Shown: positions 7,306 through 15,994, counted from the stretch's first letter. The stretch is 34,175 bases of DNA from an uncultured Oscillospiraceae bacterium (GCA_900756575.1 CAAEKQ010000177.1:1-34175), one strand, 5' to 3'. Notes: a model not told the origin generated them from the sequence alone. Translations and numbers: made by a program.

Positions 7306-8705
7306 GTGGTGCCCTCCTTGGAATCCACCAAAACAATGCCCATCTCCCCCAGCTGATCCCGAATCCGGTCTGCCTCGGCAAAGTTCTTGGCCTTCTTTGC
7401 CTCGGTACGGGCCTGAACCAGTGCGTCGATCTCGGAATCGCCCTCCTGGGGTGCCGCCTTAGCTTCCTGCTGCTTCTCCGCCGCCTCCAGCAGAGACAGG
7501 CCCAGCACCTGGTCAAACTCCCCGATCAGTGTCCGCTTGGTGCCGTCGGATACCTTGGCCTTCAGTACGTCATACAGTGCCGTCACTGCCAGGGAAGTGT
7601 TCAGGTCATTATCCAGTGCCTCCCGGAAGGTTGCACGGAGCTGCTGTGCAGTCTCCTGATCGGCGGGATCCTCGGGCTCATGCTTCAATGCCGCCACGCG
7701 GGCCACCAACTTCTCATAGGCGGTCTTGGCGTTGTCCAGGTTCTCCCAGGTAAACAGCAGGCCCCGGCGGTAATGAGATTGCAGGCAGAACAGCCGATAG
7801 CACAGGGGATCATAGCCCTTCTCCTTCAGCAGGGAGACGGTCAGGAATTCGCCCTTGGACTTGCTCATTTTGCCGTGATTGGTGTTCAGGTGATGGACAT
7901 GGAACCAGTAGTTGCACCACTTGTGGCCGATATAGCTTTCGGACTGGGCAATCTCGTTGGTGTGATGAGGGAATGCATTGTCGATGCCGCCGCAGTGGAT
8001 GTCCATATACTCGCCCAGATGCTTCATGCTGATGGCCGAGCACTCAATATGCCAGCCGGGATACCCCACTCCCCAGGGGCTCTCCCATTTCAGCTCCTGA
8101 TCCTCAAACTTGGACTTGGTGAACCACAGGACGAAATCCGTCTTATTGCGCTTGTTCTCGTCGGCCTCTACGCCCTCGCGCACGCCGACCTCCAGATTTT
8201 CTTCCTCGTGGTCGCCGAATACATAGTACTTTTCCAGCTTGGAGGTGTCGAAGTAGACGTTGCCGCCCGCCACATAAGCATATCCCTTGTCGAGCAGGCC
8301 CTGGATCATGGTGATGAACTCGGGGATGCAGTGGGTCGCAGGCTCCACCACGTCGGGGGTTTTGATGTTCAGCGCCGCGCAGTCGGTAAAGAATGCATCG
8401 GTATAGAACTTTGCGATCTCCATGACGGTCTTGTGCTCTCGCTTGGCGCCCTTGAGCATTTTGTCCTCGCCGGTGTCGGCATCGGAGGAAAGATGGCCCA
8501 CGTCGGTGATATTCATCACACGCTTGACGTCATAGCCCAGATACCGGAGATATTTCTCCAGCACATCCTCCATAATATAGCTCCGGAGGTTGCCAATGTG
8601 AGCGAAATGATAGACCGTCGGGCCGCAGGTGTACATTTTGATTTTTCCGGGCTCGTTGGGAACCAGCTCCTGCTTGGTTCGAGTAAGAGAATTATATAAT
8701 TGCAT
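7293..8705 (-). CDS. cysS: Cysteinyl-tRNA synthetase
   Basis: Charges tRNA-Cys with cysteine in the cytoplasm. The 470 residues match the usual length. Visible elements are the zinc ligands C27, C222 and H247 region (WHIECSAI and FPHHTNEIAQSE), the HIGH-type motif HIGN at 36-39 and KMSKS at 279-283, followed by the helical anticodon-binding domain. AAGGAG lies at normal distance before the ATG. The start is only three bases after the cysE stop codon. Together with cysE it lies behind a T-box leader whose specifier reads UGC, so uncharged tRNA-Cys, the substrate of this enzyme, is expected to control its transcription. Confidence 0.98.
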   Translation of the reverse strand: MQLYNSLTRTKQELVPNEPGKIKMYTCGPTVYHFAHIGNLRSYIMEDVLEKYLRYLGYDVKRVMNITDVGHLSSDADTGEDKMLKGAKREHKTVMEIAKFYTDAFFTDCAALNIKTPDVVEPATHCIPEFITMIQGLLDKGYAYVAGGNVYFDTSKLEKYYVFGDHEEENLEVGVREGVEADENKRNKTDFVLWFTKSKFEDQELKWESPWGVGYPGWHIECSAISMKHLGEYMDIHCGGIDNAFPHHTNEIAQSESYIGHKWCNYWFHVHHLNTNHGKMSKSKGEFLTVSLLKEKGYDPLCYRLFCLQSHYRRGLLFTWENLDNAKTAYEKLVARVAALKHEPEDPADQETAQQLRATFREALDNDLNTSLAVTALYDVLKAKVSDGTKRTLIGEFDQVLGLSLLEAAEKQQEAKAAPQEGDSEIDALVQARTEAKKAKNFAEADRIRDQLGEMGIVLVDSKEGTTWHR

Positions 8706-8708
8706 GAT

Positions 8709-9440
8709 TCAGCACTCCTTATCGTCTGATTCTGATTTTTTATCGTCAGGATGCGGTACATCCTTGGGATCGAAGCCATCGCCGTTGTCGATGCCCTGCA
8801 TATACTGATCCTCGATCTGCTTTTCCAGTGCATCCAGTCGGGAGGTCAGTGCGTCCAGCGTCTTCTGCACCGGGTCGGTCACATGGATCTGATCCACCTC
8901 GCCGGCGTAGTCCACCTTCTTCCCGGCGATGCGGACAATCCGCGCCGGTACACCCACGGCGGTGGCATTCTCGGGCACCTCGGAGAGCACCACGGAGTTG
9001 GAGGCAATTCGGCTGCCGTCTCCCACCTTAAAGGGCCCCAGCACCTTGGCGCCGCAGCCGATGAGCACATTGTTGCCGATGGTGGGATGGCGCTTGCCCT
9101 GATCCTTGCCGGTGCCGCCCAGGGTAACGCCGTGATACAGGAGCACATCGTCGCCCACCTCCGCCGTTTCACCGATGACAATGCCCATGCCGTGGTCGAT
9201 GACAAACCGCCGGCCGATGGTGGCGCCGGGGTGAATCTCGATACCGGTGAAATGTCGGCTCAGCTGGCTCACCAGTCGCGCCAGGAAGAACATATGGTGC
9301 CGGTAGAAAAAGTGGGCAATCCGGTGATTGATGATGGCGTGGACGCCGGGGTACAGCAGGAAAATCTCCAGCTTGGACCGCGCCGCCGGGTCTCGCGCCT
9401 GATAGGCCCCCAGTGTTTCATTTAAGCGATGAAATAGCAT
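8709..9440 (-). CDS. cysE: Serine O-acetyltransferase
   Basis: Makes O-acetylserine from serine and acetyl-CoA, the first step of cysteine synthesis. The 243 residues show the N-terminal helical part and a left-handed beta-helix of hexapeptide repeats: FTGIEIHPGATIGRRFVIDH, GMGIVIGETAEVGDDVLLYH, GVTLGG, HPTIGNNVLIGCGAKVLG. The tail after residue 190 is a predicted coiled stretch followed by an acidic end, somewhat longer than in short Firmicutes homologs (epsC type). AGGGGGT precedes the ATG. It directly precedes cysS; no cysK is in the window, so sulfide incorporation must be encoded elsewhere. Feedback inhibition by cysteine is known in the family and would add to T-box control. Confidence 0.96.
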   Translation of the reverse strand: MLFHRLNETLGAYQARDPAARSKLEIFLLYPGVHAIINHRIAHFFYRHHMFFLARLVSQLSRHFTGIEIHPGATIGRRFVIDHGMGIVIGETAEVGDDVLLYHGVTLGGTGKDQGKRHPTIGNNVLIGCGAKVLGPFKVGDGSRIASNSVVLSEVPENATAVGVPARIVRIAGKKVDYAGEVDQIHVTDPVQKTLDALTSRLDALEKQIEDQYMQGIDNGDGFDPKDVPHPDDKKSESDDKEC

Positions 9441-9462
9441 AGTTTACCCCCTAAAAATTCTT

Positions 9463-9960
9463 TCACTCCAACCGATACTCATAATACCACTGATCCCATG
9501 CAGGATCTTGATTGTGATCGTCCCGGTCTCCCACCTGGCCGCCCATTGCCGTATAAAAGGCACAGGCCCGATGATTATGTGGATTGCAGCTGTGATAGAA
9601 TTTCGAATATCCCATTTCTCGGCATTGTTCTCGTACAAATTCCATGGCAGCGCGTCCGATTCCTCTGCCTTGTGCTTCCGGCATCAGATAGAGGGAATCC
9701 ATACACGCTTTGAAATCTTTATAACCTTCCCGCCGGCTCAGCGTTACATATCCGACCTCACAGCCGTCACTTTGAATGACGTATACCGCCGTCCGGGCAT
9801 CCTGTATTTGCTTTTGAAACCGCTTTTCATGGCCCGCAAAATCAAAATGATCCAACATTTCATCGGGATATATGCCCCGATACGCTGATTTCCAGGACTT
9901 GCAGCGAATTTCTGCCAGCTTTTTCGCATCCCTGCGGTCTGCCAGCCGAAACGTCACCAT
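9463..9960 (-). CDS. GNAT-family N-acetyltransferase
   Basis: An acetyl-CoA dependent acyltransferase of 165 residues. The N-terminal VTFRLADRRDAKKLAEIRC and the acetyl-CoA loop QGRGIGRAAMEFVREQC are typical; the C-terminal FYHSCNPHNHRACAFYTAMG contains the conserved strand and Tyr. The substrate cannot be told from sequence; small molecules, protein N-termini or amino acids are all possible. I use ATG 9960, which shares its A with the TGA of the upstream membrane protein (TGATG), rather than a start 26 codons earlier whose extra residues do not look like GNAT sequence and are antisense-like. It follows the Cys T-box and precedes cysE by 22 bases, so it is expected to be induced on cysteine shortage. 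Confidence 0.87.
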   Translation of the reverse strand: MVTFRLADRRDAKKLAEIRCKSWKSAYRGIYPDEMLDHFDFAGHEKRFQKQIQDARTAVYVIQSDGCEVGYVTLSRREGYKDFKACMDSLYLMPEAQGRGIGRAAMEFVREQCREMGYSKFYHSCNPHNHRACAFYTAMGGQVGDRDDHNQDPAWDQWYYEYRLE

Positions 9961-10163
9961 CAGCTCATTGACCCCACCATGCCGCCTACCGGGATCATCA
10001 GTGATAACCCTGCCAGCAGCAAAGGCTTCGCGGAGCAATTCTCATCCTTAAGCCAGTCTCGGATTCCCCAGGCCTGGGAGAACACAAACACAAATGGCCA
10101 AACAAACCAGCTCAAGCAGAAAATATTATAGCAAATAGATACCAGAAACGAGCCAATGAACAT
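9960..10163 (-). CDS. Small membrane protein of unknown function (67 aa), first gene behind the Cys T-box
   Basis: I do not recognise the family. The 67 residues begin MFIGSFLVSICYNIFCLSWF, give one hydrophobic helix about residues 2 to 28, a short charged loop with RDWLKDENC, and a second hydrophobic stretch to the C-terminus, thus a two-segment membrane protein. GAGAGGAGAAAAG stands before the ATG at 10163, twenty-odd bases after the T-box terminator. Its stop overlaps the GNAT start by one base, which points to coupled translation and a linked job. The position directly behind the tRNA-Cys sensing leader suggests a part in cysteine or sulfur supply, but this is inference from location only. 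Confidence 0.65.
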   Translation of the reverse strand: MFIGSFLVSICYNIFCLSWFVWPFVFVFSQAWGIRDWLKDENCSAKPLLLAGLSLMIPVGGMVGSMS

Positions 10164-10184
10164 CTCTTTTCTCCTCTCCAATAC

Positions 10185-10223
10185 AAAAACCCCGCCTCTT
10201 AATCCAACGATCAAGAGGCGGGG
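10185..10223 (-). terminator. T-box regulated terminator
   Basis: Minus strand CCCCGCCTCTT (10223-10213) pairs perfectly with AAGAGGCGGGG (10200-10190), followed by TTTTT. The first arm lies just after the T-box, so formation of the antiterminator competes with it. Confidence 0.92.
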
Positions 10224-10407
10224 CATAAATACTCCGCGGTTCCACTCTGATTTATCACTTTGGCATTGACGCAGCCTCACGGGGTCTCCCCTCGCTCCCG
10301 GGCGCACTTCATGGCGATCTCTCCGCAGCGGCTTTCAGCCGGTGACCGCTGCTCTCTGAGGTTCGATGCATCCATTACTTTTCCCGATCCACGCGATATT
10401 CACTTTC
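10185..10407 (-). ncRNA. T-box riboswitch, tRNA-Cys specific
   Basis: A leader RNA that binds uncharged tRNA-Cys and then prevents termination. Along the minus strand one sees AGTA near 10385, AGAGAG (10357-10352), the stem I apical hairpin 10351-10326 containing GGCTGAAAG, the specifier segment GAAG-TGC with codon UGC at 10306-10304, and the antiterminator T-box AGAGTGGAACCGCGG (10248-10234). The UGGA there (10244-10241) fits a tRNA end of UCCA, and tRNA-Cys has U73, so both contacts agree on cysteine. A terminator follows at 10223-10185. Downstream are a membrane protein, a GNAT enzyme, cysE and cysS. The exact 5' end is set from the promoter at 10442-10414. Confidence 0.93.
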
Positions 10408-10413
10408 TTTATC

Positions 10414-10442
10414 ATAGTAGCACGAAGGGGAATTTGTGTCAA
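10414..10442 (-). promoter_or_regulatory. Sigma-A type promoter of the T-box / cys operon
   Basis: On the minus strand, a perfect TTGACA (10442-10437), a 17-base spacer and TACTAT (10419-10414). It begins 17 bases after the pgsA stop codon, so the cys operon is transcribed separately from the recA-pgsA cluster even though no terminator stands between them. Confidence 0.88.
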
Positions 10443-10458
10443 GGGGGCGTCTCCAAAA

Positions 10459-10977
10459 TTACGACTTCATATCCAGAACGTCCCAGTTCTTGACGAAATA
10501 CTCGATGCCGCTGACCAGAGTAGTGATCACGATCACCGCCGTGACAATGCCGTCCAGCACAGGCAGACCGGTAAACACCAGCATGACGCACAGGCCCACC
10601 ATAGTGCTGGCCGTCTTGATCTTGCCCAGCCATGCCGCCGCAATCACCCGGCCGTTTTCCACTGCCACCAGCCGAAGTCCGGTGACCGCAAACTCCCGGG
10701 CCAGAACGATCATCACCGCCCAGGCAGGCATTCTGCCCCACTGGATGAAAATCACCATGCAGGAGATCACCAGCAGCTTATCCGCCAGGGGATCGAGAAA
10801 CTTGCCGAAATTACTCACCTGGTGATAATGCCGGGCAATATAGCCGTCTACAAAATCGGTGCAGGATGCCACGATGAACACCACCAGCGCCGGGATATTA
10901 TACCCCAGCAGCAAAAGCACCATGAAAACAGGGATCATTACCACCCGTGCCAGGGTGATCTTGCTTGCCGTTGTCAT
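10459..10977 (-). CDS. pgsA: CDP-diacylglycerol--glycerol-3-phosphate 3-phosphatidyltransferase
   Basis: Integral membrane enzyme that makes phosphatidylglycerol phosphate, the committed step to phosphatidylglycerol and cardiolipin. The 172 residues carry the complete CDP-alcohol phosphotransferase motif: D41, D44, G45, A48, R49, G58, D62 and D66 in DFVDGYIAR...GKFLDPLADK. Several hydrophobic helices follow. The ATG overlaps the rimO stop codon by four bases (ATGA), so it is translated with rimO. The order rimO-pgsA is common in Firmicutes. It is the last gene of the prmC-recA-recX-rimO cluster. Confidence 0.97.
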   Translation of the reverse strand: MTTASKITLARVVMIPVFMVLLLLGYNIPALVVFIVASCTDFVDGYIARHYHQVSNFGKFLDPLADKLLVISCMVIFIQWGRMPAWAVMIVLAREFAVTGLRLVAVENGRVIAAAWLGKIKTASTMVGLCVMLVFTGLPVLDGIVTAVIVITTLVSGIEYFVKNWDVLDMKS

Positions 10978-12308
10978 TCCGCATCCTCCACTGCCGTTCC
11001 GATGAGATTTCCGTCCATGGTCTCCTCAATGGACACCTGAATAAAGCTGCCGGGGTGATACCGCTTCTCCGCCTGGAAGAACACCATGCCGTCGATCTCC
11101 GGGGAGTCGGCATAGGTACGGCCAAACTGACACTCTGCCAGCCGGTCATAACCCTCTACCAGCACCTCTATGGTTTTGCCCACAAGGCTCTCATTATAAT
11201 CATCCATAATGCGGCTCTGGAGCTCCGAAACGATCTCGGCGCGCTTTTCCGCCACTTCCTTGTCGGGGTATTCCATCTTTGCCGCCGCAGTGCCCTCCTC
11301 GGGAGAGAACACAAAGCAGCCGACCCGCTCCATCCGATGCTTCTTCAGGAACTCGCACAGCTCCTGGAATTCCTCCTCGCCTTCTCCGGGCAGACCGGCA
11401 ATCAGGCTGGTACGGAGCACCAGTCCGGGGATCTTCTCCCGGAGATGGGGCAGCAGCCAGTCGAGATATTCCTTGTTGCCCCGACGGTTCATGGTGCGCA
11501 GGATCTTGTCGTTGCAGTGCTGAATGGGAATGTCCAGATAGGAGCAGATTTTCTCCTCCTGGGCGATGGTGTCGATGAGGTCCTCGTCCATCTCGTCGGG
11601 ATAGAGATAGTGGATCCGGATCCAGTGGAAGCCCTCGATCTTACACAGCTCCCGCAGCAGCTCGCTGAGCCGGCGCTTGCCATAGAGATCAATGCCATAG
11701 CGGGAGGTGTCCTGTGCAATCAGGATCAGCTCTTTCACGCCGTTGGCCGCCAGAGTTTTAGCCTCGTCGATCAAATCCTCAAACTTCCGGCTGCGGTATT
11801 TGCCCCGGAGCTGGGGAATCACGCAGAAGGCGCAGTGGTTATCGCAGCCTTCGGCGATTTTCAGGTAAGCATAGTACTCCGGGGTGGTGAGCACGCGGCC
11901 CAACTCCTCGGGATCGGCGTTGATGTCGCCAAAGCGCCGGGGCTTGTCCCCCTCCAGCACGTCGTCCACGGCGGAAACAATATCGCCGTAGCTGCCGCAG
12001 CCAAGGATACCGTCAACCTCCGGCAGTTCCTCCATCAGCTGGTCCTTATAGCGCTCACTCAGGCAGCCGGACACCAGGATCTTGCCGATTTTCCCCTCGT
12101 TTTTCAGCAGGCCCAGCTCCAAAATTTCCTGAATGGCCTCGCTTTTGGCGCTTTCAATAAAGCCGCAGGTGTTGACGATGGCAACATCGCAGTATTCCAC
12201 CTCAGTGGTGATCTCATATCCTGCCTCATGCAGCAGGCACAGCATCTGTTCGGCATCCACCTGGTTTTTGGCACAGCCCAGGGATACCATTGCAACTTTT
12301 TTCCCCAT
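10974..12308 (-). CDS. rimO: Ribosomal protein S12 methylthiotransferase RimO
   Basis: A radical SAM enzyme that adds a methylthio group to an aspartate of ribosomal protein S12. The 444 residues hold the N-terminal UPF0004 cluster ligands C12, C48 and C82 (SLGCAKNQVD, NTCGF, SGCLSERY), the radical SAM motif C155-x3-C159-x2-C162 in GCDNHCAFC, and a C-terminal TRAM domain. The opening MGKKVAMVSLGCAKNQVDAE and PQLRGKYRSR are typical of RimO rather than the tRNA enzyme MiaB. GGAGG precedes the ATG. The gene starts 41 bases after recX and overlaps pgsA by four bases. Confidence 0.96.
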   Translation of the reverse strand: MGKKVAMVSLGCAKNQVDAEQMLCLLHEAGYEITTEVEYCDVAIVNTCGFIESAKSEAIQEILELGLLKNEGKIGKILVSGCLSERYKDQLMEELPEVDGILGCGSYGDIVSAVDDVLEGDKPRRFGDINADPEELGRVLTTPEYYAYLKIAEGCDNHCAFCVIPQLRGKYRSRKFEDLIDEAKTLAANGVKELILIAQDTSRYGIDLYGKRRLSELLRELCKIEGFHWIRIHYLYPDEMDEDLIDTIAQEEKICSYLDIPIQHCNDKILRTMNRRGNKEYLDWLLPHLREKIPGLVLRTSLIAGLPGEGEEEFQELCEFLKKHRMERVGCFVFSPEEGTAAAKMEYPDKEVAEKRAEIVSELQSRIMDDYNESLVGKTIEVLVEGYDRLAECQFGRTYADSPEIDGMVFFQAEKRYHPGSFIQVSIEETMDGNLIGTAVEDAE

Positions 12309-12349
12309 TCGGAGTCCTCCAATGTATGTTTTCTATTCTATCGCAGCCG

Positions 12350-12979
12350 CTACCAGTCTTCCTGGTCCTCCAGCCGCGCCTCATAACGCCCCAAAGCAGC
12401 TGAGATGGCATCCCAGCTGTGTCCTCTGCGGTATAGGGCATCCGCTGCCCGTTTAATGGTCTTTTGATCCAGCTCCACGCCCCGGAATCGCCGCTCCAAA
12501 AAGCGGTCAATGGCATTGGACATATCGGGAATCCGGCTCAGCGCCTCATCCCAATACCGCTTGGGAATGCCCTTGTGGTAGAGCTCCTGCTGGATTCGGG
12601 CTTTCCCATAGCCCTTCTGCACGCACCGATCTACCACCTGCCGGGCCATGCCCTCGTCATCCAACGCGCCCAAGTCCCGGAGCCAGTCCACTGCCTCCTG
12701 GGCATTTTCGGGATTTTCGCCCCGCTGGATCAGCCGCTGCTTTAATGACTTTTCCGAGATGCTGGTGGTGGAAACGATGCGAACCGCACGGTTTCTTGCC
12801 GACGCCCGCTGCGTTTCCTCCATGAGCCGGGACAGGTCATCCTCCCCCAGCTCCATGCCCCGGTATAATCCCAGATCCGCCACCAGGGAGGTTGGCACCC
12901 GCATTTTGCTGCCGTCATCAAACCACAGCATCACTCGGCTGCCGTCCGTCCCCAGTGCACTGAGCTTAATGAGGATCAT
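12350..12979 (-). CDS. recX: Regulatory protein RecX
   Basis: Binds RecA filaments and modulates recombination and SOS activity. The 209-residue product has the all-helical three-fold repeat of RecX, with SISEKSLKQRLIQRG, the conserved LDDEGMARQVVDRCVQKGYGKARIQQELYHKGI and a third repeat ending RRGHSWDAISAAL. The N-terminal 60 residues form the small beta-rich extension seen in Firmicutes RecX. Its ATG overlaps the recA stop by four bases, giving coupled translation at low level, the usual arrangement. Confidence 0.93.
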   Translation of the reverse strand: MILIKLSALGTDGSRVMLWFDDGSKMRVPTSLVADLGLYRGMELGEDDLSRLMEETQRASARNRAVRIVSTTSISEKSLKQRLIQRGENPENAQEAVDWLRDLGALDDEGMARQVVDRCVQKGYGKARIQQELYHKGIPKRYWDEALSRIPDMSNAIDRFLERRFRGVELDQKTIKRAADALYRRGHSWDAISAALGRYEARLEDQEDW

Positions 12980-14115
12980 ACGTCCATATCATCCCCGTCA
13001 TCAAAATCCTCGGCGGATACATCCACGGCCTTGGTTGCCGCCGTGGCCGGAGCTGCAGCGCCTCCCATGCGCTTCTGGAGCTTTTCGGTCTGCTCCTTCT
13101 GAGCCTCCCGGCGGATGGCCGCTTCCAGTGCTTCGGCTGCATCCGGGTTATCCCGCAGATAGTTCTTGGCATTGTCGCGGCCCTGGCCGATGCGCTCGTC
13201 GCCGATGGAATACCAGCTGCCGCTTTTCTGCACCAGGTCATATTTCACGCCCAGGTCAATGAGCTCGCCGTTGTGGGAGATGCCCTCGCCGTACATAATG
13301 TCGAACTCCGCCTCACGGAACGGAGGTGCCACCTTGTTCTTGACCACCTTCACGCGGGTGTGGTTGCCCATGACCTCGCTGCCGTTTTTCAGGCTCTCCG
13401 TCCGGCGGATGTCCAGACGAACCGAGGAGAAGAATTTCAGCGCGCGGCCACCGGTGGTGGTCTCAGAGGAACCGTAAATCACGCCAATCTTATCACGAAT
13501 CTGGTTAATAAAAATCACCAGGCAGTTGGTCTTCGCAATGGAGCCTGCCAGCTTCCGCAGTGCCTGAGACATCAGGCGGGCCTGGAGGCCAACCACGGAC
13601 TCGCCCATTTCGCCCTCGATCTCGGCCCGGGGCGTCAGGGCTGCAACGGAGTCCACAACCACCACGGAGATGGCGCCGGAACGCACCAGTGCATCGGTGA
13701 TTTCCAATGCCTGCTCGCCGTAGTCCGGCTGAGACACCAGCATATTTTCAATGTCCACGCCCAGGGCTGCGGCATACTCCGGGTCCAGCGCGTGCTCTGC
13801 ATCCACAAATGCCACTTCGCCGCCCATCTTCTGAGCTTCCGCTACCACATGGAGGGCCAGGGTGGTTTTACCGGAGGATTCCGGCCCGTAGATCTCCACG
13901 ATTCTACCCTTGGGCAGGCCGCCAACGCCCAGCGCCAGATCCAGAGTCAGAGAACCGGTGGGGATGACCTCCACATTCATGCTGGCCGCATCGCCCAGAC
14001 GCATGATGGAGCCTGCGCCAAAATTCTTCTTGATCTGGGCCATTGCCGTTTCCAGCGCCTTTTTCTTATCGGTGGCAGGCGCCGCCGCTTCATATGCCGC
14101 TTGTTTCTTCGCCAT
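12976..14115 (-). CDS. recA: Recombinase RecA
   Basis: ATP-dependent strand-exchange protein and co-protease for the SOS repressor. With ATG 14115 it has 379 residues: Walker A GPESSGKTT at 77-85, the Walker B strand ISVVVVDSVAAL, the conserved loop region FINQIRDKIGVIYGSSETTTGG, and a C-terminal domain ending in an acidic tail (EDFDDGDDMDV) preceded by an Ala/Thr linker. A GTG at 14124 is an alternative start three codons earlier; it lies only two bases from AAGGA, whereas the ATG is 11 bases away, so both are possible. The start overlaps the 3' end of prmC. I did not see a GAAC-N4-GTTC type SOS box, and as an internal operon gene it may rely on upstream promoters. Confidence 0.98.
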   Translation of the reverse strand: MAKKQAAYEAAAPATDKKKALETAMAQIKKNFGAGSIMRLGDAASMNVEVIPTGSLTLDLALGVGGLPKGRIVEIYGPESSGKTTLALHVVAEAQKMGGEVAFVDAEHALDPEYAAALGVDIENMLVSQPDYGEQALEITDALVRSGAISVVVVDSVAALTPRAEIEGEMGESVVGLQARLMSQALRKLAGSIAKTNCLVIFINQIRDKIGVIYGSSETTTGGRALKFFSSVRLDIRRTESLKNGSEVMGNHTRVKVVKNKVAPPFREAEFDIMYGEGISHNGELIDLGVKYDLVQKSGSWYSIGDERIGQGRDNAKNYLRDNPDAAEALEAAIRREAQKEQTEKLQKRMGGAAAPATAATKAVDVSAEDFDDGDDMDV

Positions 14116-15013
14116 CTTCCGCACATTCCTTTCCGGTGGTATCTTCGCTGACCGGCTTCTGGGCCATCACCGCACGGGCCCGCTCTCCGCTGTCCCGCAC
14201 CAGCCTGCCCAGCCGGTAGCCATGATCCATTAAAATCTGACACACCGATGCCTCCTGGCCCATTCCGAACTCAAAGCAGATAAATCCGCCTTCCCGGAGC
14301 ACCGGCGTATAGTTTTTCACGATTGCTCGATAGTAATCCAGCCCGTCATTTCCGCCGTAGAGGGCAAGGTGGGGCTCATAATCCCGGACGGAGGTATCCA
14401 ACTCCTCCATCTGTCGGGCGGTAATATAGGGGGGATTGGACACGATCATGTCGTATTTCCCCAAAAACTTCGGTGCGGGAAGCCGGACATCCAGCTGAAT
14501 GCAGCTGACCCGCCCACTGAGGTGATTGTCCTGGACATTTTTCTTGGCAATTCGGATGGCCTCGGGGGAAATCTCGCCCAACGTGACCCGGGCATCCTTA
14601 ATCCGCGCCGCCACCGCCAATCCAATACAGCCGGAGCCAGCGCAGAGATCCAGCACCCGGGGATTCTGCCCGGACAGCATGGTCTGGTGAATGGCCAGAT
14701 CGCACACCGCTTCGGTATCGTCCCGGGGGATCAGCACATCCGGCGTCACCGTCAGATTCAGGCCGTAGAACTCCCACTGGCCCAGAATATAGGCAATGGG
14801 CTCGCCCTTCAAATGGCGCTCCACCATCCGGTTTACACGGATGATGTCCCGCTGAAACACGGTCAGGTTGAAATCCGCCACCAGCTGGCTCACCGTCCGA
14901 TCCGTGGCCGCCGAAACCAACTGCCGCGCGGTAAATTCCGCATTTTCGCCGTCTACCTTCCGTAGGGCCTGTCGTGCGGCGGCATATAGGTCATGATAAC
15001 TGTAGCTCTCCAT
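14090..15013 (-). CDS. prmC: Peptide chain release factor N5-glutamine methyltransferase
   Basis: SAM-dependent enzyme that methylates the GGQ glutamine of release factors, in the cytoplasm. The 307 residues include the helical N-terminal domain with PIAYILGQWEFYGL, the SAM-binding VLDLCAGSGCIGLA and the catalytic SNPPYI at about residue 195. The last ~30 residues (PVSEDTTGKECAEDGEETSGI) are an acidic tail beyond the fold, overlapping recA by 26 bases. It starts three bases after the yqhQ-like gene stop. The DUF1385-prmC pairing is the common Firmicutes arrangement; the prfA gene that often sits beside it is absent here. Confidence 0.96.
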   Translation of the reverse strand: MESYSYHDLYAAARQALRKVDGENAEFTARQLVSAATDRTVSQLVADFNLTVFQRDIIRVNRMVERHLKGEPIAYILGQWEFYGLNLTVTPDVLIPRDDTEAVCDLAIHQTMLSGQNPRVLDLCAGSGCIGLAVAARIKDARVTLGEISPEAIRIAKKNVQDNHLSGRVSCIQLDVRLPAPKFLGKYDMIVSNPPYITARQMEELDTSVRDYEPHLALYGGNDGLDYYRAIVKNYTPVLREGGFICFEFGMGQEASVCQILMDHGYRLGRLVRDSGERARAVMAQKPVSEDTTGKECAEDGEETSGI

Positions 15014-15016
15014 GGG

Positions 15017-15958
15017 TTACCAGTTGTCCGCTCCTTCCTGCTGAGGAATCACCGCCTTCAATGCAGCAATGGCGCACTCGATCATGGAATCGTCCGGCTC
15101 GTTGGTGGTAAAGTTCTGGAGCCAGAGGCCCGGCGCCGTAAGGATTTTCGTCAGGCAATTGTCGTGCCGTCCCACCAGCCGGTTGAGCTCGTAGCTGATA
15201 GAAACCACCGGAAACAGCAGCAGCAGATGGCACAGCATCCGCAGCAGGGTATTGCCCACCTGCACCACGCTGCCCACCAGAATGCTGATGAAAATCACCA
15301 CAAATAAAAAGCTGGTGCCACAGCGGGGATGGAACCGGGTGCAGGGGCGGACATTTTCCACCGTCAGCTCCTTCCCCAGTTCGTAGCACTTGATGGTTTT
15401 ATGCTCGGCACCATGGTAGGAAAACACCCGGCGCATATCCTTGAGCTTGGAAATGCCGATCATATAGACCAGCAGAATTGCCAGCTTTACAATGCCTTCG
15501 CAGAGGTTCCGCAGCAGATAGTGGTCATGGATAGGCTTCACCAGTCCCACCAAAAAGGTGGGCAGCAGCAGGAACAAGCCCACCGAGCACGCCGCGCCCA
15601 GCAGCACCGCCAGATAGATCACCAGCGACTCCATTTTCTCCGAGCCGATGTGCTTTTCCAGCCAGGTTTCAAACTTGCCGGGTTCGCCAACATCTTCCTC
15701 CTCAGGGTAAAAGGACGCAGAATACATCAGCGCCTTCACACCCGCCACCATGCTTCCTCCGAAATTCACCACGCCGCGAATCAGCGGCCAGCCCAGAATC
15801 GGGTACTTGTCCTTGATGAACTTCAGTTCTTCTTCTTTCATGACGATCTTGCCGTCCTGATCCCTGACGGCAATGGCCTGCCGATAGGGGCCACGCATCA
15901 TAATGCCCTCAATGAGCGCCTGACCGCCGATGGATGTTCGTTTTTCCTGATTTGCCAC
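15017..15958 (-). CDS. YqhQ-like DUF1385 membrane protein
   Basis: A conserved Firmicutes membrane protein of unknown biochemical function, here 313 residues. Typical signatures are IGGQALIEGIMMRGP at the N-terminus, VFSYHGAEHKTIKCYE in the middle, and RFHPRCGTSFLFVVIFISILV. There are about four to five hydrophobic segments. The start is GTG at 15958, chosen because GGAAAGGA stands seven bases upstream. It precedes prmC by three bases. Its wide association with prmC suggests a tie to translation or cell growth, but nothing in the sequence shows what it does. Confidence 0.92.
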   Translation of the reverse strand: MANQEKRTSIGGQALIEGIMMRGPYRQAIAVRDQDGKIVMKEEELKFIKDKYPILGWPLIRGVVNFGGSMVAGVKALMYSASFYPEEEDVGEPGKFETWLEKHIGSEKMESLVIYLAVLLGAACSVGLFLLLPTFLVGLVKPIHDHYLLRNLCEGIVKLAILLVYMIGISKLKDMRRVFSYHGAEHKTIKCYELGKELTVENVRPCTRFHPRCGTSFLFVVIFISILVGSVVQVGNTLLRMLCHLLLLFPVVSISYELNRLVGRHDNCLTKILTAPGLWLQNFTTNEPDDSMIECAIAALKAVIPQQEGADNW

Positions 15959-15994
15959 AGCCTAGTCCTTTCCAATCACCTCCCGATTGCCCTG

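Noticed and set aside
10965..12386. A 473-codon open frame antisense to rimO
   Set aside because: rimO has all cluster ligands and fits its operon; the antisense text has no family features.
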